Source of the DNA: Streptomyces mashuensis
GTDB taxonomy: Bacteria > Actinomycetota > Actinomycetes > Streptomycetales > Streptomycetaceae
Length of the DNA: 64,000 nucleotides
Assembly (NCBI RefSeq): GCF_014654785.1
Contig: NZ_BNBD01000022.1
Coordinates: forward strand, 23,635-87,634
Direction of reading: 5' to 3'
In this document: piece after piece, positions 42,954-51,910 of the stretch
Numbering within the stretch: position 1 is the first letter of the stretch
Layout: each line of letters begins with the position of its first letter
Notes under the pieces: model-generated
Seen by the model: the letters and a program-made list of their open reading frames with translations, nothing else
Databases searched by the model: none
Told to the model about the DNA's origin: nothing
Program-made: the position numbers and the translations under genes

Positions 42954-44302
42954 ACGTCCCCCGGCTGGTCATCGCCGCGCCGTCGTCCGGCAGCGGCAAG
43001 ACGACGATCGCCACCGGCCTGATGCGCGCCTTCGCGGACGCGGGCCTCGTCGTCTCGCCGCACAAGGTGGGACCGGACTACATCGACCCGGGCTACCACG
43101 CGCTGGCCGCCGGCCGGCCGGGCCGGAACCTCGACGCCTGGCTCTGCGGCCCCGAACGCATCGGCCCACTGTTCCTGCACGGGGCGGCAGGCGCGGACGT
43201 CGCGGTCGTCGAGGGCGTGATGGGCCTGTTCGACGGGGCGAGCGGGCAGGGCGAACTGGCGTCGACGGCACACGTGGCGAAGCTGCTGCGGGCCCCGGTG
43301 GTGCTGGTCGTCGACGCGTCCGCGCAGTCCCGGTCGGTGGCGGCGCTGGTGCACGGCTTCGCGTCCTGGGACCCGGAGGTACGGGTCGCGGGCGTGATCC
43401 TCAACAAGGTGGGCTCCGACCGCCACGAGGAACTGCTGCGCGAGGCGCTGGGCGGCGCGGGCGTCCCCGTCCTGGGCGCCGTCCGCCGCGCCGGCACGGT
43501 GCACACCCCGTCCCGCCACCTGGGCCTGATCCCGGTGGCGGAACGCCGCACGGAAGCCCTGGACGCGGTGGCGGAACAGGCGGCGAGGGTACGGGAGGGC
43601 TGCGACCTGGAGGCGCTGCTGGCGCTGGCAAGGAGCGCGCCGCCTCTGGCAGACGGTTCCTGGACACCGGCCACGGCGCCGCACCCGGCGAACGGCCCCC
43701 GCCCCGTCGTAGCGGTGGCCGGCGGCCCCGCCTTCACCTTCACGTACACGGAGCACACCGAACTGCTCACCGCCGCCGGCGCGGAGGTCGTCACCTTCGA
43801 CCCCCTCCGCGACGAGTCGCTCCCGGACAACACCCGCGCCCTCGTCATCGGCGGCGGCTTCCCGGAGGTGTACGCGCCGGAGCTCACGGCGAACGAGCCC
43901 CTGCGCAAGGCCATTCGCGCCCTGGCGGAGGCCGGCGCGCCGGTCGCCGCGGAATGCGCCGGCCTGCTGTACCTGTGCCGCTCCCTCGACGGGAAGCCGA
44001 TGTGCGGCGTCCTTCCCGCCGACGCCCGCATGTCCGAGCGGCTGACGCTCGGTTACCGGGAGGCCGTCGCGCTCGCCGACAACCCGCTCGCCGCGGCGGG
44101 AACCCGGGTGCGGGGGCACGAGTTCCACCGCACGGTGACCGAGCCGGGCGCGGGCGCCGCGCCCGCCTGGGGCGTCACGCACCCCGCGCGCCGCGTCGAG
44201 GGCTTCGTGCAGGGCGGCGTCCACGCGTCGTACCTGCACACCCACTGGGCCGGCGTGCCCGACGCGGCGGCACGCCTCGTGGTGGCGGCACGGCAGTGGT
44301 GA
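42950..44302 (+). CDS. cobB: cobyrinic acid a,c-diamide synthase CobB (CbiA)
   Basis: A 450-residue two-domain enzyme amidating the a and c carboxylates of the corrin. The N-terminal ATPase has APSSGSGKTT and HKVGPDYIDPGYH. The C-terminal glutaminase has AAECAGLLYLC with the nucleophile Cys and a terminal SYLHTHW. GTG 42950 overlaps the cobO stop (GTGA). Confidence 0.94.
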   Translation: MNVPRLVIAAPSSGSGKTTIATGLMRAFADAGLVVSPHKVGPDYIDPGYHALAAGRPGRNLDAWLCGPERIGPLFLHGAAGADVAVVEGVMGLFDGASGQGELASTAHVAKLLRAPVVLVVDASAQSRSVAALVHGFASWDPEVRVAGVILNKVGSDRHEELLREALGGAGVPVLGAVRRAGTVHTPSRHLGLIPVAERRTEALDAVAEQAARVREGCDLEALLALARSAPPLADGSWTPATAPHPANGPRPVVAVAGGPAFTFTYTEHTELLTAAGAEVVTFDPLRDESLPDNTRALVIGGGFPEVYAPELTANEPLRKAIRALAEAGAPVAAECAGLLYLCRSLDGKPMCGVLPADARMSERLTLGYREAVALADNPLAAAGTRVRGHEFHRTVTEPGAGAAPAWGVTHPARRVEGFVQGGVHASYLHTHWAGVPDAAARLVVAARQW

Positions 44303-44742
44303 CGGCCCATACCCGCGCCCACGCCTACGCCGCCGGCGTCGGCTCCCGGCGCGGCGTGACCGCCGACGAGGTGCTGGATCTGGTCGGGCGCACCCTGGCC
44401 GAGGCGGAAGCCACCGCAGCCACCGACGCCACCGACGACACCGACAGCACCGCAGGGGCGCCCCTGGCCGCCCTGGCCACCGTCGCGGCGAAGGCCGGGG
44501 AGCCCGGCATCGTGGCGGCCGCCGCGCGCCTGGGCGTCCCGCTGCTCGCGTACGACGCAACGGCGCTGGCGGAGCGGCCCGTTCCGCACCCCTCGGAGGC
44601 CGCCCGCAGGGCGACCGGGGCGGGCGGGGTCGCGGAGGCCGCGGCGCTGCTGGCCGCCGGCCCGGGGGCGGTGCTCGTCGTCCCGAAGCGCAAGTCCGCC
44701 CGGGCGACCTGCGCGGTCGCCCGTGGCGTCGGTACCGTCTGA
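44299..44742 (+). CDS. CobE/CbiG C-terminal-like cobalamin biosynthesis protein
   Basis: 147 residues matching the C-terminal domain of CbiG/CobE: VGSRRGVTADEVLDLV at the N-terminus, TVAAKAGEPGIVAAAARLG in the middle, and VPKRKSARATCAVARG at the end. The full-length CbiG lactone-opening part is absent. The role of free-standing CobE is not settled. GTG 44299 overlaps the cobB stop. Confidence 0.85.
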   Translation: MTAHTRAHAYAAGVGSRRGVTADEVLDLVGRTLAEAEATAATDATDDTDSTAGAPLAALATVAAKAGEPGIVAAAARLGVPLLAYDATALAERPVPHPSEAARRATGAGGVAEAAALLAAGPGAVLVVPKRKSARATCAVARGVGTV

Positions 44743-44746
44743 CCTC

Positions 44747-45832
44747 ATGCACATGACGCCCACGTCACCGACCCCTTCCGGGCTCGCGCCCGCCGACCCG
44801 GACCTGCGGCACCACGGCGATGCCGAAGTGCGCGGCGCCGGCGCGCACCTGACCGACCTCGCCGTCAACGTACGGGCCGGCACGCCGCCGGAGTGGCTGC
44901 GCGAGCGGATAGCCGGCTCGCTCGCGTCGCTGGCCGCGTACCCCGACGGGCGGGCCGCGCGGCGGGCGGTGGCCGAGCGGCACGGGCTGCCGGAGGAGCG
45001 GGTGCTGCTGACGGCGGGCGCGGCGGAGGCGTTCGTGCTGCTGGCGCGGGCGCTGCCGGTGCGCCGCCCGGTGGTGGTGCACCCTCAGTTCACGGAGCCG
45101 GAGGCGGCGCTGCGGGACGCGGGGCACCGGGTCGGGCGGGTCGTGCTGAGCGCCGAGGACGGTTTCCGGCTGGATCCGCGGGCCGTGCCGGCGGACGCGG
45201 ACCTCGTGGTCGTGGGCAACCCGACCAACCCCACGTCCGTGCTGCACCCGGCGCGCGACCTGGCCCGGCTGGCGCGGCCGGGCCGCTACCTGGTGGTGGA
45301 CGAGGCGTTCGTGGACGCGGTGCCCGGGGAGCGGGAGTCGCTGGCGGCGCGCACCGACCTGCCGGGGCTGGTGGTGCTGCGCAGCCTCACCAAGACGTGG
45401 GGGCTGGCGGGGCTGCGGGTGGGGTACGTGCTGGCCGCGCCGGACACGGTGGCGGCCCTGGAGCGGGCGCAGCCGCTGTGGCCGGTGTCGTCGCCGGCGC
45501 TGGCGGCGGCGGAGGCGTGCAGCGCGCCGCCGGCGCTGGCCGAGGCGGCGCGCGCCGCCCACCGGACCGCCGCGGAGCGGGCGTATCTGGTGGCGCGGCT
45601 GGCGGAGTTCGGCGAGGTGACGGTGCACGGTCCGGCCGAGGGGCCGTTCGTGCTGATCCGGACGGCGGGCGCGGACCGGGTGCGGACCCGGCTGCGCGGC
45701 CTGGGCTTCGCGGTGCGCCGGGGCGACACGTTCCCGGGGCTGGGCCCGGACTACCTGCGGCTGGCCGTCCGGGACCCCGCCACCACCGACCGGTTCGTGA
45801 CCGCGCTCGGCACGGTGCTGGCCGAGAGCTGA
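44747..45832 (+). CDS. cobC: CobC-like PLP-dependent aminotransferase/decarboxylase (Rv2231c type)
   Basis: A 361-residue fold-type I PLP enzyme with the Schiff-base lysine in SLTKTWGLAGLRVGY and the cofactor strand GNPTNPTS. CobC-type enzymes supply aminopropanol-phosphate from threonine phosphate. ATG 44747 is taken; ATG 44753 is also possible, and neither has a strong ribosome-binding site. The gene ends the enzyme series of the cobalamin operon. Confidence 0.86.
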   Translation: MHMTPTSPTPSGLAPADPDLRHHGDAEVRGAGAHLTDLAVNVRAGTPPEWLRERIAGSLASLAAYPDGRAARRAVAERHGLPEERVLLTAGAAEAFVLLARALPVRRPVVVHPQFTEPEAALRDAGHRVGRVVLSAEDGFRLDPRAVPADADLVVVGNPTNPTSVLHPARDLARLARPGRYLVVDEAFVDAVPGERESLAARTDLPGLVVLRSLTKTWGLAGLRVGYVLAAPDTVAALERAQPLWPVSSPALAAAEACSAPPALAEAARAAHRTAAERAYLVARLAEFGEVTVHGPAEGPFVLIRTAGADRVRTRLRGLGFAVRRGDTFPGLGPDYLRLAVRDPATTDRFVTALGTVLAES

Positions 45833-45849
45833 GCCGGGGAGGGGGCTCC

Positions 45850-46821
45850 TCAGTCCCTGCTGCGCGCGGCCGCGCGGCGGCGTGCGGCGATGAGGGCGCC
45901 GCCGCCCCCGACGACGAGCAGGCCCGCCGCCCCGGCCACGTAGGGCGTGGCGGAGCTGCCGCCCGTCTCGGCCAGCCCCGAGGCGGCGGCGCCGGAGGCC
46001 GCGGGGCGCGGGCTGCTGTGTGCGGCGGCCTGCGGCTTGACGTCCGGTCCGGTGCCGGCCGCGGGCGTGGGCGTGGGCGAGGACGCCCCGGCGGGGGTCC
46101 GGCAGCTGGTACCTGCGAGCGTGACGTGCCCGGTGACCTTGGCGACGCCCAGCGCCAGCGGATCGATGGTGACGTCGAGGCCGAGGGCGGTGGCGGCGGC
46201 CGTGGCGGTGCCGGTGTCCTTCTTGGACAGTTCCAGCCGGACGTCGCCGACGCCCGGCACCGTCACCTTGGTGGGGCCGTCGGGCGTGAGCGTGACCTTC
46301 TTGCCCAGGACGGAGACGCTGCCGAGCACGGTGGCCGTGGCCGTCGGTGCCCGGCCCGCCGTGCACACGGCTTCAGCGGTGACCTGCTGCACCTCGACGA
46401 GGGAGCGCAGGGGCAGGCCGGGTACGTGGACGCGGGCGCCGACGACGCGTACGTACCCCTTGGCGGTGGTGGCGTCGGTGGTGGCACGCGCGGTGGCGGT
46501 GTCGGCGCGCAGGAGGCTGACGGGCCTGCCGTTCTCGACGCCGTCCAGGGTGACGGCGAGGGCCGTGCGGTCGGCGTCGGCCGGTGCCTTGACGTCGTTG
46601 AGGCTCGCCTCGACCGGTACGTGGACGGCCTGGCCGAGAAGGGAGACGTCGAGGTTGGTGCGCAGGACGGTCGCGGTGGCCGTGCCGGTGCCGGGGCTGC
46701 CGGTGGCGTGGGCGGCGGGCGCGGCGGCGAGCGTCAGCGCGGTGGCGGTGCCCACGGCCGTCAGGGCGGCGAGACGGCGGTGCGCGGGCATGCCGGAGGC
46801 AGGGCTGGTGGTGCTGGACAC
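45850..46821 (-). CDS. SCO1860-type LAETG-anchored secreted protein
   Basis: A 323-residue exported protein. It has a signal peptide (RRLAALTAVGTATALTLAA, cleavage near AHATG), a beta-rich Thr/Val-heavy domain of ~210 residues with two Cys (VCTAGRA and TSCRTP), and a Pro/Ala/Ser stalk. The sortase signal follows: LAETG at residue 283, a hydrophobic helix and a basic tail. LAxTG is the motif of class E sortases common in Streptomyces. It is convergent with cobC, as in other Streptomyces cob loci. GTG 46821 is preceded by TGGGGG. Confidence 0.85.
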   Translation of the reverse strand: MSSTTSPASGMPAHRRLAALTAVGTATALTLAAAPAAHATGSPGTGTATATVLRTNLDVSLLGQAVHVPVEASLNDVKAPADADRTALAVTLDGVENGRPVSLLRADTATARATTDATTAKGYVRVVGARVHVPGLPLRSLVEVQQVTAEAVCTAGRAPTATATVLGSVSVLGKKVTLTPDGPTKVTVPGVGDVRLELSKKDTGTATAAATALGLDVTIDPLALGVAKVTGHVTLAGTSCRTPAGASSPTPTPAAGTGPDVKPQAAAHSSPRPAASGAAASGLAETGGSSATPYVAGAAGLLVVGGGGALIAARRRAAARSRD

Positions 46822-47038
46822 GTGTGTGGAACCCCCACGGGAGAAAGGGCGCCGCCGGCGCGCCAATGGGGGACATCGCGCGCCGACGGCTTGACCACGC
46901 CATGGTGGGGTCCGTGTGGGTGAACGGGCGACACCCTTACGTCACTTCACTCCAACGAGTGAGTTCCCTCTTGCCTTTCGGGCATCCGTTCGCCCCACGG
47001 GTCGAACCCCATGACGTGCGCCCCGGATGCCCCTGGGG

Positions 47039-48169
47039 TCACGCCACGACGCGGCCCCGCAGCACCACCCTGCGCGGCGCGCCCAGCACCCGTACGTCGG
47101 CCCGCGGGTCGGCGTCGTAGACGACGAAGTCGGCCGGGGCGCCCTCCTCGATGCCGGGGCGGCCCAGCCACGCCCGCGCGCCCCACGACGCGGCGGACAG
47201 CGCCGCGTGCGCCGGGAGGCCCGCCTTGACGAGCTCGGCGACCTCCTGGGCCACGAGCCCGTGCGGCAGCGAACCGCCCGCGTCCGTACCGACGTACACC
47301 GGCACCCCGGCGTCGTACGCCGCCCCGATGGTGGCGTAGCGGCGCTCGTGCAGCCGCCGCATGTGGTCCGCCCAGCGCGGGAACTTCGCCTCGCCCTTCT
47401 CCGCCAGCACGGGGAAGGTCGCGATGTTGACGAGCGTCGGCACGATGGCCACGCCCCGCTCGGCGAAGAGCGGAATCGTCTCCTCGGTCAGGCCGGTGGC
47501 GTGCTCGATGCAGTCGATACCGGCCTCGACCAACGGGGCGAGGCTCTCCTCGGCGAAGCAGTGCGCGGTGACGCGGGCACCCAGCCGGTGCGCCTCGGCG
47601 ATGGCGGCCTCGACCGCGCCGCGCGGCCAGCAGAAACCCAGGTCACCCGTCTCGCGGTCGAGCCAGTCGCCCACCAGCTTCACCCAGCCGTCGCCGCGCC
47701 GGGCCTCGCGCGCCACGTACGCCGGCAGGTCCTCGGGCTCCACCTCGTGCGCGTAGTTGCGGATGTAGCGCTTGGTGCGGGCGATGTGGCGGCCGGCACG
47801 GACGATGCGCGGCAGGTCCTCCCGGTCGTCGGTCCAGCGGGTGTCCGCGGGCGAGCCGGCGTCGCGCAGCAGCAGCGCGCCCGCGTCCCGTTCGGTCAGG
47901 GCCTGCTTCTCGGTCGTCGGGGCGTCGACGGCACCGTGCGCGTCGAGCCCGACGTGGCAGTGCGCGTCGACCAGGCCCGGCAGCACCCAGCCCTCGATCG
48001 TGGTGGTGTCGGGGGCGGCGACCGGCCGGTCGAAGGTGACGCGCCCGCCGACGACCCACAGCTCGTCGCGCACCCCGTCCACCGGGTCCGGGCCGACCAG
48101 TATCCGTCCCTTGATGTGCAGCACGGGCGGCCGGTGACCCGCCGCCGCGCTCGCGTCCATGGAGGCCAT
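47039..48169 (-). CDS. metal-dependent amidohydrolase
   Basis: A 376-residue TIM-barrel hydrolase. All expected ligands are visible: HCH in VDAHCHVGL, Lys in WVKLVGDW, His in VTAHCFAEES and IEHATG, and Asp in VYVGTDAGG. The family hydrolyses amide or related bonds (imidazolonepropionase/prolidase-like branch); the substrate is unknown. ATG 48169 stands 6 bases from TACAGT, so the message may be leaderless. Confidence 0.86.
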   Translation of the reverse strand: MASMDASAAAGHRPPVLHIKGRILVGPDPVDGVRDELWVVGGRVTFDRPVAAPDTTTIEGWVLPGLVDAHCHVGLDAHGAVDAPTTEKQALTERDAGALLLRDAGSPADTRWTDDREDLPRIVRAGRHIARTKRYIRNYAHEVEPEDLPAYVAREARRGDGWVKLVGDWLDRETGDLGFCWPRGAVEAAIAEAHRLGARVTAHCFAEESLAPLVEAGIDCIEHATGLTEETIPLFAERGVAIVPTLVNIATFPVLAEKGEAKFPRWADHMRRLHERRYATIGAAYDAGVPVYVGTDAGGSLPHGLVAQEVAELVKAGLPAHAALSAASWGARAWLGRPGIEEGAPADFVVYDADPRADVRVLGAPRRVVLRGRVVA

Positions 48170-48489
48170 GCACGCACTGTACGAGCCCGGCCCGGAGGAG
48201 TACGGGCCGGGCCGCCTGCCCGACCGGAGGACGAGGCGCGGATCCGTCCGGCGGCGGAGAGGGTCCGCCGCCGCGGAGGAGGCGTTCACGGTGCCCGGGG
48301 CGCCAGGGTGGAGGCATGCACCGGCCGACGGGGCCGGACGACGGGGGTCACCATGGGAACGATCGGGAACAGGGGAACGGACAGGAGAACCGGCGGGGCG
48401 CGGACCGGCTGGGCGCGGACCGGCTGGGACGACCACGCGACGGCCCGGAGCCGTGCCCTCCGCGGCCGGCCCTCGCCTACGCTGTGCGC
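48170..48489. other. divergent control region, 320 bases
   Basis: There is no supported gene. On the left, TACAGT (48176-48181, - strand) is the likely -10 of the amidohydrolase. On the right, TACGCT (48478-48483, + strand) precedes a leaderless mini-ORF. Between them lie three GGGAAC units (48355, 48365, 48373) and a 15-base tandem repeat (48396-48410 and 48411-48425). Confidence 0.55.
48396..48425. repeat. 15-base tandem direct repeat
   Basis: GGGCGCGGACCGGCT occurs twice in a row, about 65 bases before the mini-ORF of the histidine kinase operon. Confidence 0.6.
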
Positions 48490-48522
48490 ATGATCAACAC
48501 CACGCCGGCGGCGGCCTCGTGA
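48490..48522 (+). CDS. 10-residue leader ORF coupled to the histidine kinase
   Basis: ATG 48490 stands 6 bases after TACGCT and would be leaderless. The peptide is MINTTPAAAS. Its TGA overlaps the kinase GTG (GTGA, 48519-48522), and no Shine-Dalgarno precedes that GTG. Translational coupling is inferred. Confidence 0.45.
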   Translation: MINTTPAAAS

Positions 48523-49847
48523 GCGGGTGGCCCATAGGGCGCGCGCTCCGCGCCGTGCTCGGCCGCCGCGCCCGGCTGCGCTGGGTGCACCTGCTGCTGG
48601 GCGGCGCGCTGTCGATGCCGTTCTACCTGCTGGCGAGCACGGTGGCGTCGCTGTTCACCGACCACGCGACCTTCCTCGGCAACGCCTCCCTCACCTGGCA
48701 GCTGGGCGTCTTCGCGGCGGGCCTCGTGCCCGTCGCCGTCGTCGCCCTGCACCCGCTGGCCCGGCCGCTGCAGAGCGGCGCGGCACGGGCCCTGCGCGTG
48801 GTGGAGCGGGACGCCCTGGCCGCCGGGGGCGGCCGGTCGTGGGCGGCGCGGGGCCGGACCGCCGCCTGGTGCGTGCTGCACCTGGGGGCGGGCGGCATCG
48901 TCAGCGGCATGTCGCTGGCCACGCCGCCCGCCGCGGTGTTCCTGATGCTGCTGCCGGTGCTGTACCGGCACGGCGGCCCGGACACGTCGGAGGTGTCCTG
49001 GCTGACCCTCTTCCACGGCCCCCGGCTGCTGCTGGCCCCGGTCGCCGGGCTCGGCCTGCTGGCCTTCCTGGCGGCCTCGTCGTGGGTGGCGGGCGCGCTG
49101 CTGGCGCGGTGCGCGCCGGTGCTGCTGGGGCCCACGGCCGCGGAGCGGCTGGCGGCGGCCGAGGAGGAGACGCGGCGGCTGGCGCTGCGCAACCGGCTGG
49201 CACGGGAGCTGCACGACTCGGTGGGCCACGCGCTCAGCGCGGTGACCCTCCAGGCGAGTGCCGCGCGCAGGCTGCTGGACCGCGACCCGGACTTCGTCCG
49301 GCAGGCGCTGACGGCCATCGAGGAGACCACGCGCACGGCCGTCGCCGAACTCGACGCGGTGCTGGGCGTGCTGCGCGAGGACGGGCCCGCCTCCACCGCG
49401 CCGGCGCCCACCCTCGGTGACCTGCCCGCGCTGCTGGACCGGGCCCGCGCCGCCGGCGGCAGCGTGGAACTGACCGCCCCCGGCGGGCTCGACGCCGTAC
49501 CCGCGGTGGTCTCCCGCGAGGCGTACCGCATCGTGCAGGAGGGCCTGACCAACGCGCTGCGGCACGCGGGCCCGGTGCCCGTACGGCTGCGCATCGCGGT
49601 GCACGAGAGCGGCGAGGGCGACGGCCCCGACGGCAGGAACGGCCAGTACGGCAAGGATCTGGAGGTCACCATGGAGAACCCCGCCCGGACCGGGGCGGTC
49701 CCCGCCCGCCGGGGCCCGGACGGCGGCGGCCGGGGGCTGCCCGGCATCGCCGAGCGCGCCCGGCTGCTGCGCGGCACGGCGGAGTGGGGCGAGGAGGCGG
49801 GCCGGTGGCGTCTCGCCGTGCGGCTGCCGCTGCGGGGCGACGCGTGA
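48519..49847 (+). CDS. sensor histidine kinase (HisKA_3, NarL/DesK type)
   Basis: A 442-residue membrane kinase. About six hydrophobic segments fill the first ~205 residues. The dimerisation helix follows with His232 in ARELHDSVGHALSAV, then the ATPase with VQEGLTNALRHAG (N box) and GGRGLPGIAERARLLRG (G box). The signal is unknown; no large extracytoplasmic sensor domain is present, so it may sense the membrane itself. It overlaps the regulator gene. Confidence 0.9.
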   Translation: MSGWPIGRALRAVLGRRARLRWVHLLLGGALSMPFYLLASTVASLFTDHATFLGNASLTWQLGVFAAGLVPVAVVALHPLARPLQSGAARALRVVERDALAAGGGRSWAARGRTAAWCVLHLGAGGIVSGMSLATPPAAVFLMLLPVLYRHGGPDTSEVSWLTLFHGPRLLLAPVAGLGLLAFLAASSWVAGALLARCAPVLLGPTAAERLAAAEEETRRLALRNRLARELHDSVGHALSAVTLQASAARRLLDRDPDFVRQALTAIEETTRTAVAELDAVLGVLREDGPASTAPAPTLGDLPALLDRARAAGGSVELTAPGGLDAVPAVVSREAYRIVQEGLTNALRHAGPVPVRLRIAVHESGEGDGPDGRNGQYGKDLEVTMENPARTGAVPARRGPDGGGRGLPGIAERARLLRGTAEWGEEAGRWRLAVRLPLRGDA

Positions 49848-50545
49848 GCGCCTCCGCGCCGGCCGGGGAGCCGGAACAGCCGGTGCAGCCGATACGGGTC
49901 GTCGTCGCCGACGACGAGCACCTGGTGCGTACGGCCCTGCGCGCCGTCCTGGCCGCCGAACCGGGCTTCGAGGTGGCGGGCGAGGCGGCCACGGGGGCCG
50001 AGGCGGTGTCCGTGACCCGGGAGGCCCGGCCCGACGTGGTGCTGATGGACGTCCGCATGCCGGACGTCGACGGCATCCGCGCGACCGAGCTCATCACCTC
50101 GGGCCTGACGCCGCCGCCGCGCGTGGTGGTGATCACGACGTTCGAGAACGACAGCTACGTCTACGAGGCGCTGCGCGCCGGCGCGGCCGGCTTCCTGCTC
50201 AAGCGGGCCGGCACCGACGAACTGCTCCAGGCGCTGCGGCTGGTGGCGCGCAGCGACTCGCTGCTGTTCCCGGCGGCCGTACGGTCGCTGGCCGCCGCCC
50301 ACGCGGGGGCGCGGGCCTCGCGCGCGGCGGCCGACGCGCTGCGCGCGAAGCTGTCCGAGCGCGAGGCGGAGACACTGCGGCTGATGGCCCGCGGGCTGTC
50401 GAACGCCGAGATCGCCGAGCGGATGGGCGTGGGCCCCGCCACGGTCAAGACGCACGTGGCGGGCGTGCTCGCCAAGCTCGGCGTGCGGGACCGCACCCAG
50501 GCGGTGGTGGCCGCGTACGACTGCGGCTTCGTGTCGCCCGGGTGA
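49844..50545 (+). CDS. NarL/LuxR-family response regulator
   Basis: A 233-residue regulator. The receiver domain (residues ~17-130) has the acidic pair ADDE, phosphoacceptor Asp69 (LMDVRMPD) and Lys in FLLKRAG. The C-terminal LuxR helix-turn-helix is LSEREAETLRLMARGLSNA, then EIAERMGVGPATVKTHV. GTG 49844 overlaps the kinase stop, so the two form a cognate pair. Confidence 0.92.
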   Translation: MSASAPAGEPEQPVQPIRVVVADDEHLVRTALRAVLAAEPGFEVAGEAATGAEAVSVTREARPDVVLMDVRMPDVDGIRATELITSGLTPPPRVVVITTFENDSYVYEALRAGAAGFLLKRAGTDELLQALRLVARSDSLLFPAAVRSLAAAHAGARASRAAADALRAKLSEREAETLRLMARGLSNAEIAERMGVGPATVKTHVAGVLAKLGVRDRTQAVVAAYDCGFVSPG

Positions 50546-50566
50546 CGGCCGCGGGGGCCGGCCCGG

Positions 50567-51738
50567 TCAGCCGCGGGTGGCGCAGGCGTGCACGGCGCGC
50601 GCCAGCGGCACCGTCTCGGGTGCGGCACCGCCCGGGAAGGCGAAGCGGCGCCGGTTGTAGCCGAAGGCCAGGCCCGAGGCCGGGTCGGCGAACGCCTGCG
50701 AGCCGGCCGCGCCGCTGTGGCCGAACGCGCCCGCGCTGAGGAAGGGGTAGTTCAGCCAGGTGGCGGCGAAGCCCAGCGCAAAGGCGTCGGGCGTGCCGAA
50801 GACGATGTTGATGCCGTGCGAGTGCACCTGCGCGAACTCCGCGGCCGTCTCCGGCTTCAGCAGCGGCGGCAGGCCGCCGGTGCCGCTGATGGCCGCCGCG
50901 TACATGCGGGCCAGGCCGCGCGCCGAGCCGACGCCGCCGGCCGAGGACGGGCCGTTGGCCCGTACGGCGCGGGAGTTGGGGAACTCCTCCAGCACGGTGG
51001 GCTGCTCGTGGTTGAGGTTGAAGGCGATGCCGCGCAGGCCGAGCGGGCTGCTCGCGCCGGCCGCGCCAGCTCGCGCTTCTGCTGGGGTGTGGGGTCCATG
51101 GGCTGGGTGCTGAGCCAGCGGTGCTCCTGCTCCTCGGGCAGCCCGAGGTAGAAGTCCAGCCCGTAGGGGGCGCGGATGCGGGACTCGTACAGCTCCTGGA
51201 CGGTGCTGCCGGTGGCGCGCAGCACGACCTCGCCGGCGAGGGCGCCGATCACCAGGGCGTGGTAGCCGAAGGCGGCCCCGGGGCGCCACCAGGGGCGCTG
51301 GCCGGCCAGCCGCGCGGCGATCGCCCGGTCGTCGGCCAGCTCCTCCGGCGAGAAGCCGCCCTCGACGCCGATGAGGCCCGCGCGGTGGGACAGCAGGTCG
51401 CGCAGGGTGATGTGCTCCTTGCCGGCCTGGGCGAACTCGGGCCAGTAGTGGCGCACTTCGCGGTCCAGCTCCAGGACGCCGTCCTGCACCAGCAGGGCCA
51501 CGACCAGGTACACGGCGCCCTTGCTGCTGGAGAAGACGCCGGTGAGCGAGTCGCCGGCGATGCCGGGGCCGCCCCAGAGGTCCACCACCTGCTCGCCGTG
51601 CACATAGGCGGCCAGCTGGGCGGAGTGCCCGCTGCGCTCCTCCGCCAGGGACGCCTCGAAGGCCTCGCGCACGGGCTCGAAGCCCGGGGCGACCGTGCCC
51701 TGGACGCCCGTCGTCGTACCGTTCTCCGTCACGGACAT
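50567..51738 (-). pseudogene. serine hydrolase / class C beta-lactamase-like (EstB), frameshifted
   Basis: The first ~228 codons (from ATG 51738, behind GGGGGAG) and the last ~165 codons lie in different frames, and both parts match one serine-hydrolase protein. The SxxK nucleophile is S70-SS-K73 (VFSSSKGA). The second part begins SPLGLRGIAFNLNHEQP and ends with GHSGAAGSQAFADP, typical of the family. The break falls at about 51055-51068, in a GC run; restoring one base would join the frames. This is a true inactivation, a sequencing error or, less likely, programmed frameshifting. Confidence 0.82.
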
Positions 51739-51910
51739 GTACTCCCCCACACTGGTGATCGCCGGATCGTGCAGGGAGTGTAAGCCGTTCGGGTGTTCGG
51801 TTATTTCCGGTGCGGGGAGGCGCACGGTCCGGCGTCGTGACCTGCGCGTCCGGACGGTGGGCGGCGGAACCGCGTGGAACTGCGCGGGCCGGCCGCTCGT
51901 TACCCGGGAC

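Noticed and set aside
48355..48378. GGGAAC units as an ECF sigma -35 region
   Set aside because: No matching -10 (such as GTCT) was found at 15-17 bases from any of the three units.
48316..48522. 68-codon frame in the divergent region before the histidine kinase
   Set aside because: There is no usable ribosome-binding site and the composition is Gly/Asp/Arg-rich from repeated DNA. Only its last ten codons are supported as a leader ORF.
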